Positions 24,411 through 36,420 are shown, counted from the first letter of the stretch. The stretch: DNA of 64,000 nucleotides from Apostichopus japonicus (GCF_037975245.1 NC_092575.1:28357341-28421340), one strand, 5' to 3'. Made by a program: numbers and translations. Notes: a model not told the origin generated them from the letters alone.

Positions 24411-25185
24411 ATGTTGCTGTCTCGAGAAGTTGTGTTGCCGTCGCGGAAACTGAGGTTGCCGTCGTCGCTGAAACTGAGGTTGCCGTCGCAGAACCTGAGG
24501 TTGCCGTTGCGAAAACTTAAATTGCCCTCGTAACTAATATGTTGCCTTCGCAACTAATTCCGTAACCCAATTTACCCCCCGTCCAATCTAGGTGGACAAG
24601 TTTTTCTGGTGTCGATTTGGGCAGCAACAATACGATGATCTTCTCAGTTCGATAAAAACACAGACTAAATTAGTAGTGTAACATACTATAGCAAGGTGGC
24701 ATATTATGTGTACGTTCTATACCGTACATGATGCGCAACAATTCGGTACGGTATCATGATACGGGGTAGGCGTCACATAAATTAATGTGGTAGGCTGGCG
24801 TGGGCTTGTAATTCTCGCTATACATGCCAGGTACAGCCAATGTTGAAATGTCACCGGTTGAAGTGAGAGAGCGCACACCTTCAAAAGTCTCTTCTCGCAT
24901 AATGCAACGGAATTTCTCGCGGAAATAGAATGAAATTAGACGATGGAATATAATTGGACAACGGAAGTTTCCGCGACGCCAACCTAAGTTTCAGCGACGC
25001 CAACCTAAGTTTCCGCGACGCCAACCTAAGTTTCCGCGACGCCAACCTAAGTTTCCGCGACGCCAACCTAAGTTTCCGCGACGCCAACCTAAGTTTCCGC
25101 GACGCCAACCTAAGTTTCCGCGACGCCAACCTAAGTTTCCGCGACGCCAATCTAAGTTTCCGAGACGGTAACCTAAACCTGCGCG
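24411..25185. mobile_element. Foldback-like element with 21-bp arrays in opposite orientation
   Basis: The left flank (24411-24535) holds about four degenerate units of GAGGTTGCCGTCGCGGAAACT. The right flank (24964-25185) holds about ten units of the inverse form, ACGCCAACCTAAGTTTCCGCG. The 21-bp period (7 codons) keeps several frames open on both strands, giving artificial heptapeptide ORFs. Tandem arrays inside inverted ends are the hallmark of foldback elements such as Drosophila FB and sea urchin TU. Outer limits were not resolved and no TSD was found. Confidence 0.6.
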
Positions 25186-25499
25186 GTAACATAAATATGG
25201 TACAAACGGAACGCCAAATCTATGACACCAGTGACGTAGGAAGGTACTTTTGAGCGGAGGGGGGGGGGGGCTGAAGACTGATGGCCGGCCTGGGGAGGGG
25301 TTTAAGGGGAGGGGTGTCCCCCTCCCCTTTGGAAATTTGTTGCATTTCCAGGTGACCTCAGATGCAATTTGGTGCAATATAGCACACTTCAAAACCCACT
25401 CTATATTAGTTACAGTTACAATAACACTATGGCATGATAACACAGGTCAGTCTACTGTACGTGGCTATACACACCTCCATCAAAAACAATACTGAGGGG

Positions 25500-26960
25500 T
25501 CTTGTACTCAATGTTATGAATCCACACATACCTTGGACCTTGGATCACATCACGGTCACATTATGAAAACGTGCTCCTTCTTAATTCACAACTTGTCCCA
25601 ATATATCAGCCATGACAGACTTTGTGACTAGAAGTTGTTGCAAAACGTAGCATAATTTGGCTTATTTTTGCACTTAAGCAACCTTGAATGACCTTGGATG
25701 ACCTAATGGTTTTTATCAAAAATGTTTCTCTTGATGATTTACACAATCCCAACCTTGATAGACATTTGATTCTCAAGTTATTGCAAAAATACTAGTTTTT
25801 GACCCCTAATTGACCTTGTTGACTTTGAATCATACCGTTATGTCTGGAAACGATCCCTTACCCCACACACAAGTCCCAAAAATATCAACCATGTCGGACC
25901 CTGCCAGTGGTAGTTTCACAAGTTATTGAGAAAAAGAAATGACCTTTGGTGACCTTGGATCACATCACGGTTATTTTGGAAAATGCGCCCCTACCTCATT
26001 CCCAACTTGTCCTAATATACCAGCCATGTCAGACTTCGTGATTGTTACAAAAATTGGCATACTGTTGGCAGTTTTTTGCACATAATCAACCTTGAATGAC
26101 CTGATGGTTTTTATCAAAAATGTTTCTCTTGATGATGTGCACTCTGTCCTAAACTTGTTTTGCCTACAATGTACACACAAAATGTTATTGCTAGAAAAGT
26201 GTCAAAACCAACTTTTGGCCCCTCGAGGGGCGATCGCGATCACAACTTGAGAACTGGGTGTCCGATTGAAGCGGGAGTTGGTTTCCTATATATAGCACAA
26301 AGAGCTTTATCATATATCAAAATATTTACAAACTTTCTCTGTTTTGCCCGATCTCCTAAAATGAGCATATTTTTCAAGATTTGACCTTTGACCTTTTGAC
26401 CTCGCGTTCAGATGTAGTTTGACACGCTGATTCAAAAAAGCAACATGACAAGGCTGTGCGACCATCCTAACTGCATGTGCTTATTAAAAAAACAAAAAAA
26501 AATGACCTCTGATAACTTCGCACACGAAGGTCGCACAGGGGTCAACCATGGACCATTTTGATCGGAAGGTACCTTTGAGATCCGATTATGACCACGAAAA
26601 TTCAAATAACCAAAGAAACCAATAAAGGTCACGGGAGGTCAACCTGAGGTCAAATGTCACCTAGATGCGGTCGATTATTGGATCACAATAGCGTAACTCC
26701 CAACCTTGATGGACATTTTGTTCTCAAGTTATTGCAAAAAATACTAGTTTTTGACCCCTGATTGACCTTTGTTGACCTTGGATCACATGACCGTTATGTT
26801 TGGAAACGATCCCTTACCCCATTCAAAACTACTCCCAAAATATCAATCATGTCGGACCCTGTCAATGGGAGTTATTGTTTGTTTTAATATTTTGGTTTTT
26901 TGGCCTCTAACTGACCTTTGGTGACCTTCACATGCACCAAAAACAATAGGGCACATCTAC
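25500..26960. repeat. TGACC-rich dispersed/tandem repeat block
   Basis: Related segments recur: GACCTTGGATCACATCACGG near 25538 and 25950, ATGGTTTTTATCAAAAATGT near 25706 and 26104, TTCTCAAGTTATTGCAAAAA near 25771 and 26722, and AAACGATCCCTTACCCCA twice. Several carry TGACC repeats; TTTGACCTTTGACCTTTTGA lies at about 26382-26401. There is no ORF of note. Confidence 0.6.
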
Positions 26961-27198
26961 TTAATGTGGTACTAATATACACCAAATATTAGATTGGTCC
27001 AAGCTTCCCTACTTGAGATATCGTGTTTACAAGCGAGGCGTCACACACACACGCGCGCGCATACACACACACTCTCCGCCTGCATGAATGCATAGGTTAC
27101 GATTATCATCGAAACCAAAAATACAGAAAACACAAAATATCAGACCCGATTACCATAAAATACTTGTCCAAAGCATAATTAAACCCATTTACACTATT

Positions 27199-27495
27199 TG
27201 CAAGTGCAATTTTAAGTGAAATCGAATTTCACTCTAGTGAATTTAAGAATTCTTGAAATTTGTATAGAAGTTTTGAATTAGTTAAATGAATTTAGAAGTT
27301 AAGAATTTAGAAGTTTTAAGTAAATTTAGAATTGAGCTTAAATGAAATATATTGACCAGCGTGAAGTGCATTTCGCTCAAGCAATAGGTATTCCTTCACT
27401 TAAGTGAAATTTATTCCACTTAAGTGAATTGAATTCCACTTAAGTGAAATGCATTCCACTTGTGTGAATATATTTCACTTAAATGGAATTGCGAG
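27199..27495. mobile_element. MITE-like element built of CACTTAAGTG palindromes
   Basis: The left side has GCAATTTTAAGTGAAAT; the right side has ATTTCACTTAAATGGAATTGC, its near inverse. Between them, TTCCACTTAAGTGAAAT-type palindromes repeat at about 20-bp spacing (27395-27485). No clear TSD was found. Confidence 0.5.
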
Positions 27496-27854
27496 ATAAA
27501 TGTTAAAACGGCTTGTCATTACCCCCCCCCCGGCCCTCCCCCATGTGGCCACGGGTAGACAACAGAGGCCAGCTTCACATATAGGTAGTGTTAATACGGA
27601 TGGGAGGGTGTTGGGTCAGACCTGATCAGCAAAAACAACATTTGTAGTGGTACGTAGTTTGAAACTATTATGGCATCTATGGGCTTCCGTACTTGGACGA
27701 AAACCTTTGGAACTGAAACTGTTTGCGTGCACATAATATTTATAATGCATAATCCTGAGCCATTCAACTGCCTGTACACATAGATGTCACGGATCGCTAA
27801 AGACCTCTTCCCTTCATCCGTGCAGAGTCAACTCATATTCTCATTCCATAGATC

Positions 27855-30800
27855 ATGCCGAACCTACTCTCAGACGACGGCAGGAATGTTCGGTTGCCTA
27901 CCGGGAAGCTCATGCCCGTTCTTGGCTTAGGAACGTACACTGTATGTATGCTCTAATAACCTTGCTATGTATTATAACTGTTAGTTCGGAAATGTTAATG
28001 TTTCTATAAATACGCTCTGAAGAGGAAGGTAGCACGAATGAATTATGTTGCATGAGGATAGTTTCGTCCAGTGCTGTGATAGGTTAATCTCAAACCGATT
28101 TGACGAATCGAATTGACCGCTCTAATTTAAAAGCTTCATATTATATATAGAACTGACCAATCTAAAGAACTAGCCTATATATACGCATGCTTTGCCAGAA
28201 TGTGGTATGAAAGGTAAGAACCAGGGACGGCCAATAAAACAGTGACACGTTTTGGGCAAGTTGGGGAAGAGAAATGGCGATGCCCGACATTAATTTTGTA
28301 TATATGGGGAGGTGTCACTGCCAAATGAGAGCAAAGTTGGGAGTACAATGCGAGTGATACAAGCGAAGGTTTTTTTGGGTGGGGGGGGGGGCATGGCATT
28401 TTTCATGGTAATGAGGCTCCAGTGATGCACCAAGGGGAGAGGGAAGTCCCTTTGGCGACGCATGCTGAGAAGGGATTGTGTAGGAGGGATGGCTGCGGGG
28501 AGGAGTGGGTGTTGGAGGGGCTCAGGAAGATTCATCTCAAAGGGTTAGGCAGTAAATTCCGAACGGGCTAATTGACCCTTAATGTCTTTTCTATGAGGAG
28601 AAACTTAAAAATGCCAACTTGAAATTTTTTCGAAAAATTATATTTGCAGATACCATCTAGGGTGTTATCAAATCTTGTAAAGTAATCTTCACATACTTTT
28701 ATGTCGTGATCCATTGTTTGAAATTTTTGCTGAATCATTCCAGAACCTCGTGGTGAACTTTGCCCTTTTACTGAAACTGACTCGATAAAAGATGTATTCG
28801 GTCTGTAGGTTGGTTAACACCCGCAGAATTAACGCATGCGTAGTAGACCTATTTCGTATATATATAATATCGCCTATATAAGAACTTTGTGTAACCAATC
28901 GTACTTGTCTCATGTGAAGGATACGTGATCACAGGGTGATGTGCTATTCCCTGCAGTGGGTTACACCCGCTGCAGGGATGTTACTTTCATCGTGTTATTC
29001 ATTTACTTCCAAATACGTTTTCCATGCTTAAATGCTTACGTTCGATTATGATATATGGTGGGATGTGTCAAACATTAATTTATTGTTAACAATAAATTAT
29101 TAATTGAGAGAAGGTAATTGTTTCCATTAGTTTTCTTATCGCTTGAATGTACCTCTGAAAGGCTATACGTTGCCTATACCAGTAGCTTTTATAAAGAGCA
29201 ATGTATCGCTGGCGATACATACCAGTAGCTAAACAGATTCGCCCATTTGATATTTCTCGCTATAAGGCTATACATACCAGTAGCTGTAAGGCTATACATA
29301 CCAGTAGCTTTTATAAACAACAATATATCGATGTAAGGCTATACATACCGATAGCTTTTATAAACAGCAATGTTTCAATTTAAGACTTTACACACCAGTA
29401 GCTATTATACAGCACTGTATGGCTGTAAGGCTTTACATACCAGTAGCTTTCATAAACAGCAATGTATCGCTGTAAGGCTATACATATCGGTAGCTGTAAG
29501 GCTATTCATACCAGTAGCTGTAATGGCTATACAAACCAGTAGCTTTTATAAACAACAATGTATCGCTGTAAGTCTGTACACAGCGTAGCCTTTATACACG
29601 GTAATGTATCGCTGTAAGGCTATACATATCAGTAGCTGTAAGGCTATACAAACCAGTAGCTTTTATAAACAACAATGTATCGCTGTAAGTCTATACACAG
29701 CGTAGCCTTTATACACGGTAATGTATCGCTGTAAGGCTATACATACCAGTAGCTGTACGGCCATACGTACCAGTAGCTTTTATAAACAGCAATGTATCGC
29801 GGTAAGTCTATACATAGCATTGGCTTTTATAAACAACAACGTATTGCTGTAAAGCTTTACACAGCAGTATAGCTTTTATAGACAGCAATGTATCGCTGTA
29901 AGGGAATAGGCCTACATAGCATTGGCTTTTATAAACAACAATGTATATCTGTAAAGCTTTACATACCAGTAGCTGTAAGGCTATATATACCAGTAGCTTT
30001 TATAAACAGCAATGTGTCGCTGTATAAGGATATACATAGCATTGGCTTTTATAAACAGCAATGTATCGCTGTAAAGCTAAACACAACAGTATAGCTATTA
30101 TAAACAGCAATGTATCGCTGTAAAGCCATACATGCAGTAGCTTTAATAAACAGACTCGTCCATTTGATATGCATCGCTGTAAGACTCATCCACGTATTTG
30201 TAGTGAACTACGCATGTATCATGTAAGACATTAAATAGAAAGTCTAGCGTGTTTTGTGTTGTCGTGATGGGGGAGGGGTTACAAAAGGGATTTATAGGAC
30301 TACCAGATTATGTTTGCGGATAACATCTTGTATAATCGGGTAGTTATCTACCCCCTCCCCTCCACCTCCTCGTCTAATTGCCAAATGAATTCAACTTTGA
30401 GATTAATCTTAAAAGCGAGTGAGACTGTAACTGGGTAAACGACCGAACGGGGATCATCCCTGCAGCACCTAAGCTACTTATGTACAAAGGCCTATACCTG
30501 GCTCATGCAGACCGTTACACAGTGCCAAAATATTAGTATAGCTACACACGGTAGATGTTTATACGGTGACATCACTATGCTCCGACGTCTCTATGTTCCG
30601 ACGTCTCTATATTTCGACGTCTCTATGTTTCGACAAAAAAGAAAAAATTCGGAGCAAGTTTTTTATCCAAAACTTTGTTTGTACCAAGACCATTATTTTT
30701 GTGATCCCAATTTTTGGTCACAAACACTGTTTGCGTCACAACGAAATTTGGGTCACAATTTTTTTTTTTTTGGGGGGGGGGCGGGATTTTGGTCCCAAAT

Positions 30801-33800
30801 AATTTGGTCCGAAAAAAATGTCCAAACAAAATTTGGTCACAAAAATATTGGGGCCTGAAAACTTGTTTTCTTGGTACAAACGATTTTTTGGAAAAAAAAT
30901 TGTCCCGAATTATTCCTTTTTGTCGGAACATATAGAGACGTCGGAACATAGAGACTTCGGAAGATAGAGATGTAACCGTTTATACTACGCACGAAGTCGC
31001 AACTTCAAACATCGTGTTGTACGGTACAACACCGCGGTATGAATGCTATAATCGAATGGTACGTCGACCACTTACAACACGTTTTTCTTTCTCCTTAGGG
31101 TGATCATGCGGACCAGGTGTACAATGCCTGCGTAGCTGCCTTGAAGTCAGGCTACAAACTCTTAGACTGTGCATACGCATATGGAAACGAGGAAGAAATA
31201 GGGAGAGCCGTGAAGGACTGTATCAAAGATGGAACCATTAAAAGAGTGGATCTATTCATAACCAATAAGGTGAAAACAGATAAATTTAAATGGACAGAAA
31301 TCTTTGAATATCTTTGTATGAATACTTTAAATTATGATCACTAGGATGGGAACATCGCGATGCTGGTTGATTTGAATAACCATTTATGGTAATAATAGTG
31401 TAATAATAAGGTAATAATAAGTGTTTCTCAAATAATAAACGGACTCCTCTTCCACTTTTTTTCCTTCTTCGTTGTATTTCTTTATAGCTATGGAATACTA
31501 TGCACCGTCCTGAAGACGTTAGACCAGCATGTGAAAGGTCGTTGAAGACTATGGGCCTCGATTACTTTGATTTGTATATTATACACTGGCCTTTCGCTTT
31601 GGCGGTAGGTCAGACATTATTTGTTATGTAGTCTACACTGAAATTGATTTTAATATATTGTATCAAAGGAATCTACCTGGAGATGTGACACATATTGCTA
31701 GCCAAAGAGAACTTTAAAATATTTCATTTTAGCTTCAACTTTAAAATTTTGTTTCAGAGAACATTTATGCCTATGACAGAACCATTATACCACGTTCATG
31801 GTCACTGAATTTAACCGATGATACACTAGCTTTTCGATATGAATTATTGCCACGCATGGGTTATTTTTACGTTATATCCGATATTATGAATTTGCTTGTT
31901 TATCATCAACGCAGAAACCGGATGATCCAAACCAATTCTTCAAGCTTGATGATGAAGGAAAGAAAATCATGGAGAACGTTCCCATTGTGGATACGTGGAA
32001 GGTAGACATCGTTATTATTAACAGACAAATATAGTTAGTTTCGTGTAGGTTTTGATAAGGAAGCCAATGTTATTAAGATGTTTATCACGTGACATATCAT
32101 TTCTTGTCGCAATGTTTTACGTTTATTGTTTCAAAAGTCTGAGTAATATCTTGTTTGATCTATGGTTGAGCTTGGTTTGAAAAAAAAACGTCTGAAGATC
32201 GGTACACATTCTTAGGATAAGTTGATAACATCGTGCATTGTAACTAATGACGTCATCACGCTGATGTCGCCAGCCAGATCGTTTGCAGGGTGAAGTCACT
32301 AGTGAAACAGTGTTTGTGTTTTGTGTCTAAGGAAGGGTGATTAAAGGTCTTTCTATTGAAGTATGATGCGTCTCTGATCACCCACCACCTCTTCAGTTTT
32401 CATGACTTTCTTCGTTATACCTACCGTACCATTTAATGAACAGGGTGAGCTGTAAATCAGCTAACAAATATTTTAATTACCTTACACAGGCGATGGAGAC
32501 TCTGGTTGACGCTGGTCTGTGTAAGGCTATCGGATTGTCAAACTTTAACATCAATCAAATGGAGAGAATCAGAGCCATTGCAAAACATCCAATCTCGAAT
32601 AACCAGGTATATTTAATGTTACACATCCAATCTCGAATAACCAGGTATTTAATGTTACATGCACATTCTCGAAAAACCAGGTATTTAATGTTACACACCC
32701 AATCTCGAATAACCAGGTATTCTATGTTACAAATTCAATCTCGAAAAACCAGGTATTTATTGTTATACACATCCAATCTCAAAAACTAGTTATTTCATGT
32801 TACAAATTCAATCTCAAATACCAGGTATTGAATGTTACATATCCATCTCGAATAACCAAGAATTAAATGTTATACATCCAATCTCAAATAAAACATCTCA
32901 CTTTCTTCCCTCTATCGGATCCAACTAATACGGAAGGGAGGGGATGGGGGGGGGGGTTGCATTTCGATGTAAGGCGATTTTCTAGACGACGACAAGCCTT
33001 AGCAAATGTAAGACTGAATGGTTCCAATAATTCGACATGTTGTGGGAGGAATGGACCTGGGGTTGGTTCCAATCAGTATAGATACCTATGCTTGATACGC
33101 CATTATGTGGTGTTTCATTTTTCATTTTTTCAACAGGTGGAAGTACAGCTCTATCTCTCTCAAGTCGAAATGCTGCAGTATTGTACCAAAAACAATATCA
33201 CCATGACGGCTTACTCTCCGCTCTATGCACCACGACGTATCTGGTATGTTGAAGTTGTCTTAATCGTTGTAGTGTAGAGGGTAGGGACGTAGGGGGGGGG
33301 GTTCTTACCGTCCCCTCAATTATTGCGGAATCAATACATCGTTTAGAAAATACTGCAAGATATTGGTAACATTTTGGAGGTTGTCATGGGTATGTGCATT
33401 TTTTCGATTTAACTTTAAATAAAACTCTTATTCCTTCTCAGGCAAAAGGAGGGGGATCCCCCACCTCTTCTTGACAACGAGACAATTATTGCTATCGGCA
33501 AGAAGTACGGGAAATCCCCTGCACAGGTGATGCTTCGCTTTCAAGCACAGAGAGGGATTGCCATAGTACCAAAGAGTTTTACACCATCGAGAATCAAGGC
33601 CAATATAGACGTAAGACAAACAATATATCGCGCGACTATTTCCAATACTTCCAGTATACGATCGCCAGTCGCCACACGGCCGGGTAGATAAGGGAAGAGG
33701 GTGATGCAGAGAGATGGTGTTGGAGAGAGGGGTGTTGGAGAGGGGAGTGTTGGAGAGAGGGTGTTGGAGAGGGAGGTGTTGGAGAGGGAGGTGTTGGAGA

Positions 33801-34805
33801 GAGGGGTGTTGGAGAGGGAGGTGTTGGAGAGGAAGGTGTTGGAGAGGGAGGTGTTGGAGAGGGAGGTGTTGGAGAGGGAGGTGTTGGAGAGGGAGGTGTT
33901 GGAGAGGGAGGTGTTGGAGAGATGAGTGTTGGAGAGAGGGTGTTCGAGAGGGAGGTGTTGGAGAGAGGAGTGTTTGAGAGAGGGTGTTCGAGAGGGTAGA
34001 TAAGGGAAGAGGGTGATGCAGAGAGATGGTGTTGGAGAGAGGGGTGTTGGAGAGGGGAGTGTTCGAGAGAGGGTGTTGGAGAGGGAGGTGTTGGAGAGGG
34101 AGGTGTTGGAGAGAGGGGTGTTGGAGAGGGAGGTGTTGGAGAGGGAGGTGTTGGAGAGGGAGGTCTTAGAGAGGGGGTGTTGGAGAGAGGGGTGTTTGGA
34201 AAGGAAGGTGTTTGGAAAGGAAGGTGTTGAAGAGGGGTGTTGGCGAGAGGAGTGTTGGCGATACGGGTGATGGAGGAAGTGGCCGTCGAAACAGTTGTGA
34301 CGGAGTCGGGTGACATTGAGGGAGTGGTGCTGGAGAGATGATTGGTTTAGGAGGCTGTCAGAGGTGGATGGAGGGTGGCATGGAATTTGCAGATGGGTTT
34401 ATTCCCATGCAATACCTTGATGTTTTGTGAAATGGAATGGAACATTTGGAGACTTCTTTCTGTACAGATTATTAAGGAATTCAGAACTTATTTACGTCAC
34501 GGAATGATATCATATCAATATTTAAATTGATTTCTATCTTGAGATTTATTTTAATTATTCTAAATATACCGGAATCGCACTCTGTGATTAGTGGGTTTGT
34601 TGTGCATGTTATTTTAACTTCAACTTTACGGTATTAGACTTGCTGGATGTATACGTTAGATATATATTTTGCCTTATGTTAGCATCTGTTCATTCTCATA
34701 CATCTTATTAAAGATATTTGACTTTAAACTCAAAGACGAAGATATGAAAGCACTTCATGGGTTTAACAAGGATCATCGATCGATTGGTGGTTTTGCATTC
34801 GAAGG
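27855..34805 (+). CDS. Aldo-keto reductase, AKR1-like (C-terminus unresolved)
   Basis: Eight exons: 27855-27941, 31099-31269, 31488-31604, 31915-32001, 32490-32606, 33137-33243, 33442-33610 and 34714-34805. All junctions are GT-AG with matching phases, giving about 315 residues. Exon 1 ends [16 protein letters not shown]. The catalytic tetrad is complete: Asp52 and Tyr57 ([15 protein letters not shown]), Lys86 (FITNK) and His119 (YIIHWPF). GLSNFN lies in exon 5, [12 protein letters not shown] spans exons 5-6, and the NADPH 2'-phosphate site is [11 protein letters not shown] in exon 7 (Lys273, Arg279). AKR1 enzymes are soluble (alpha/beta)8 barrels that reduce aldehydes and ketones with NADPH. 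Exon 8 reads [17 protein letters not shown] and ends GAA GGG TAA GT, which is either an in-frame stop or a GTAAGT donor. The usual C-terminal HPDYPF-like segment is missing, so a ninth exon is likely but was not found. The exon 5 and exon 8 donors are tandemly repeated downstream. Confidence 0.92.
29165..30185 (+). repeat. About 1-kb minisatellite in AKR intron 1
   Basis: Units of roughly 45 bp combine CCAGTAGCTTTTATAAACAG, CAATGTATCGCTGTAAGGC and TATACATA, mixed with shorter 24-bp subunits. Both ends carry a CAGA[TC]TCG[CT]CCATTTGATAT variant (about 29232 and 30152), so the array may have grown between two copies of one edge unit. Confidence 0.9.
30565..30977. mobile_element. 413-bp foldback element with 16-bp unit arrays in its ends
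   Basis: It is flanked by a perfect 8-bp direct repeat, GTTTATAC (30557-30564 and 30978-30985). The left end is GGTGACATCACTATGCTCCG followed by GTCTCTATGTTCCGAC-type units; the right end is the inverse array ending AGATAGAGATGTAACC. The interior is T-rich with repeated TTTGGTCACAA and TTTGGTCC motifs and a poly-T/poly-G run. It lies in AKR intron 1. There is no coding capacity. Confidence 0.85.
32590..32895 (+). repeat. 36-bp minisatellite duplicating the AKR exon 5 donor
   Basis: The last codons of exon 5 plus its donor (CATCCAATCTCGAATAACCAG/GTAT) are repeated about nine times with a period near 36 bp. CCAGGTAT occurs at 32603, 32641, 32677, 32713 and 32749, with degenerate copies to about 32895. 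The first interval is 38 bp, so donor 2 is out of frame with donor 1. Later copies lose the GT or the CAG. Confidence 0.88.
33682..34270 (+). repeat. Purine-rich 15-bp minisatellite with 312-bp higher-order unit
   Basis: GTGTTGGAGAGGGAG is repeated dozens of times. A marker, GGGTAGATAAGGGAAGAGGG, starts at 33682 and again at 33994, so the whole block was duplicated once. The minus-strand Pro/Ser/Thr-rich 226-residue ORF here is a by-product. The array lies in AKR intron 7. Confidence 0.92.
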
Positions 34806-35450
34806 GTAAGTAAATATGGCAACATAATGACATAAGAAACCTAGTTTATTTCTGATTTTGGTGTATTGGGGTAAGTGACTGTATTTAGTTATCGCAAGGT
34901 CGAGATGCGCCAAGAGTCATGTCGGTTCCAGGGGGAATCCAGGGGACAAAGACGTCACCGCTACCACCGTTTGCTCCCTTCATATATCTACATTGCCCTG
35001 CTTCCATCATATTTCCCGAGTCCCCACATTAACGTTGGGTGTTGGGACTGTATAGACTCCTTCACCCACCCCTCTCGTCAGGCCTAAAGGCCGTAAGCAT
35101 ACTAATCCATTTCTTGTTTCGGTGTTGAAGACAAATATGCCTACCAATATAATCAACATCATGTCATACTAATATACTATAGTTTATTCTGATTTCGCTG
35201 CAATGGGGTAAGTGAATATAGCCTAGCTAATTACAAGGTCGTACGTATACTAATCCATTTCTGGTTTCGGTGTGACAATGTAACCATAGGTAACCAACTA
35301 TAGATAATACCACACGAATAGTACCACTACTAGTCGATTTAAATTTCGTCATTCTGTGGTAGAGTAAAGACATATGACATATGACACGAAGACATATTCT
35401 ATTTCTGGTTTCGATGTTGAAGCTATGGTAAATCTACTGTAGAAAGTTAT
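34795..35450 (+). repeat. Degenerate repeats of the AKR exon 8 edge
   Basis: GGGTAAGTAAATAT at the exon 8 edge recurs as GGGTAAGTGACTGTAT near 34869 and GGGTAAGTGAATAT near 35206. The last two follow a T-rich TTCTGATTT[TC]G segment, and related TTTCTGGTTTCG[AG]TGTT pieces occur near 35125, 35262 and 35402. Copies are diverged and irregularly spaced. Confidence 0.5.
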
Positions 35451-36224
35451 TGATGCATGGAGGAAAATTATGATCCTATTTATCATTTTTATAGTGCTAA
35501 ACTTATACTGATAGAAAGCTAACAAATCAAACTTTCAAATTCAGACTGTCCTATTTCTATTTTGTCGAGTGAGAGCTGGGAAGTTGGATTTAGTGAGATT
35601 TAGAGGGACTTCTCATCCAGTTATATAGCAGTGAGCCTGGTAACGGTGATACAAGGATTGCTTGCTCAACTATGGTTACCTTCAATGAACGCGGCATTAT
35701 AAGCAATACGTCGTTGCCCAAAGTTTGAACTGCAGTAAGGCACATTCATTGCATGGATCAATCATATATACCGCCAAATCGAGAAACTTATCTTTACATA
35801 AAATAAGCTGTGGCACAAGCCTTGATTCTGTAACCGCAATGACCTCCTGCTCACTAAGTCACGAACAATACAGAGCTACTCTTCAATAATGAAAGTGCTC
35901 AATAAAATTAACTACTAGTTGATTAGAATTCTGCATATTCTATCATTAAAGTACTTTTTAAAATTTCTCCAACAGAATGGATTCACATCCGGAGTTTCCA
36001 TGGTAACGTTTACTATAGAAGTGTTAACTAAGATACGCAAAAGTCATCGTGGTTATACAGTTGCACCGACTATCAGACTTGACAAACAGAATTGTTTAAA
36101 TATATCTGTCAGAGATTATGCATGATTAATTATTCGTTTCTAAAATTTTACTATGGCAAAAACTATTGTCTGCGGTTAAAGTGAATAATTTAAAGAACTA
36201 ACACGATGTGGAAATAGTCCTACA

Positions 36225-36420
36225 TATAATACTGGCAAATATGAATAAAGGTATAGGCTTATATAAAATATTGGCAAATATGAATAAAGTGATAGGCTTA
36301 TATGTAACATTGGCAATAAGGAATACAAGTACAGGCCTAATATTGGCATATAGGAATAAAAATATAGGCTTAGCCTATATTTAAAACTGGCAATTAGGAA
36401 TTAAAGTATACTTGTACACA
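36225..36420 (+). repeat. Degenerate short tandem repeat
   Basis: About four copies of a unit with TTGGCAAATATGAATAAAG and TATAGGCTTATAT, diverged at the 3' end. Confidence 0.6.

Larger units (their letters stand above)
21937..27854. other. Intergenic, repeat-rich
   Basis: No protein-coding exon is recognised. The stretch holds foldback-like elements (23145-23940, 24411-25185, 27199-27495) and a TGACC-rich repeat block (25500-26960), each listed separately. Confidence 0.55.

Noticed and set aside
24881-25443. Long overlapping ORFs with heptapeptide repeats on both strands
   Set aside because: They arise from the 21-bp tandem unit staying open in several frames.
29165-30185. CRISPR-like or coding repeat array ([11 protein letters not shown] repeats)
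   Set aside because: Irregular minisatellite inside an intron; the ORFs break at each unit change.
33636-34316. 226-residue Pro/Ser/Thr-rich minus-strand ORF
   Set aside because: It is the translation of the 15-bp minisatellite in AKR intron 7; no start context or homology.
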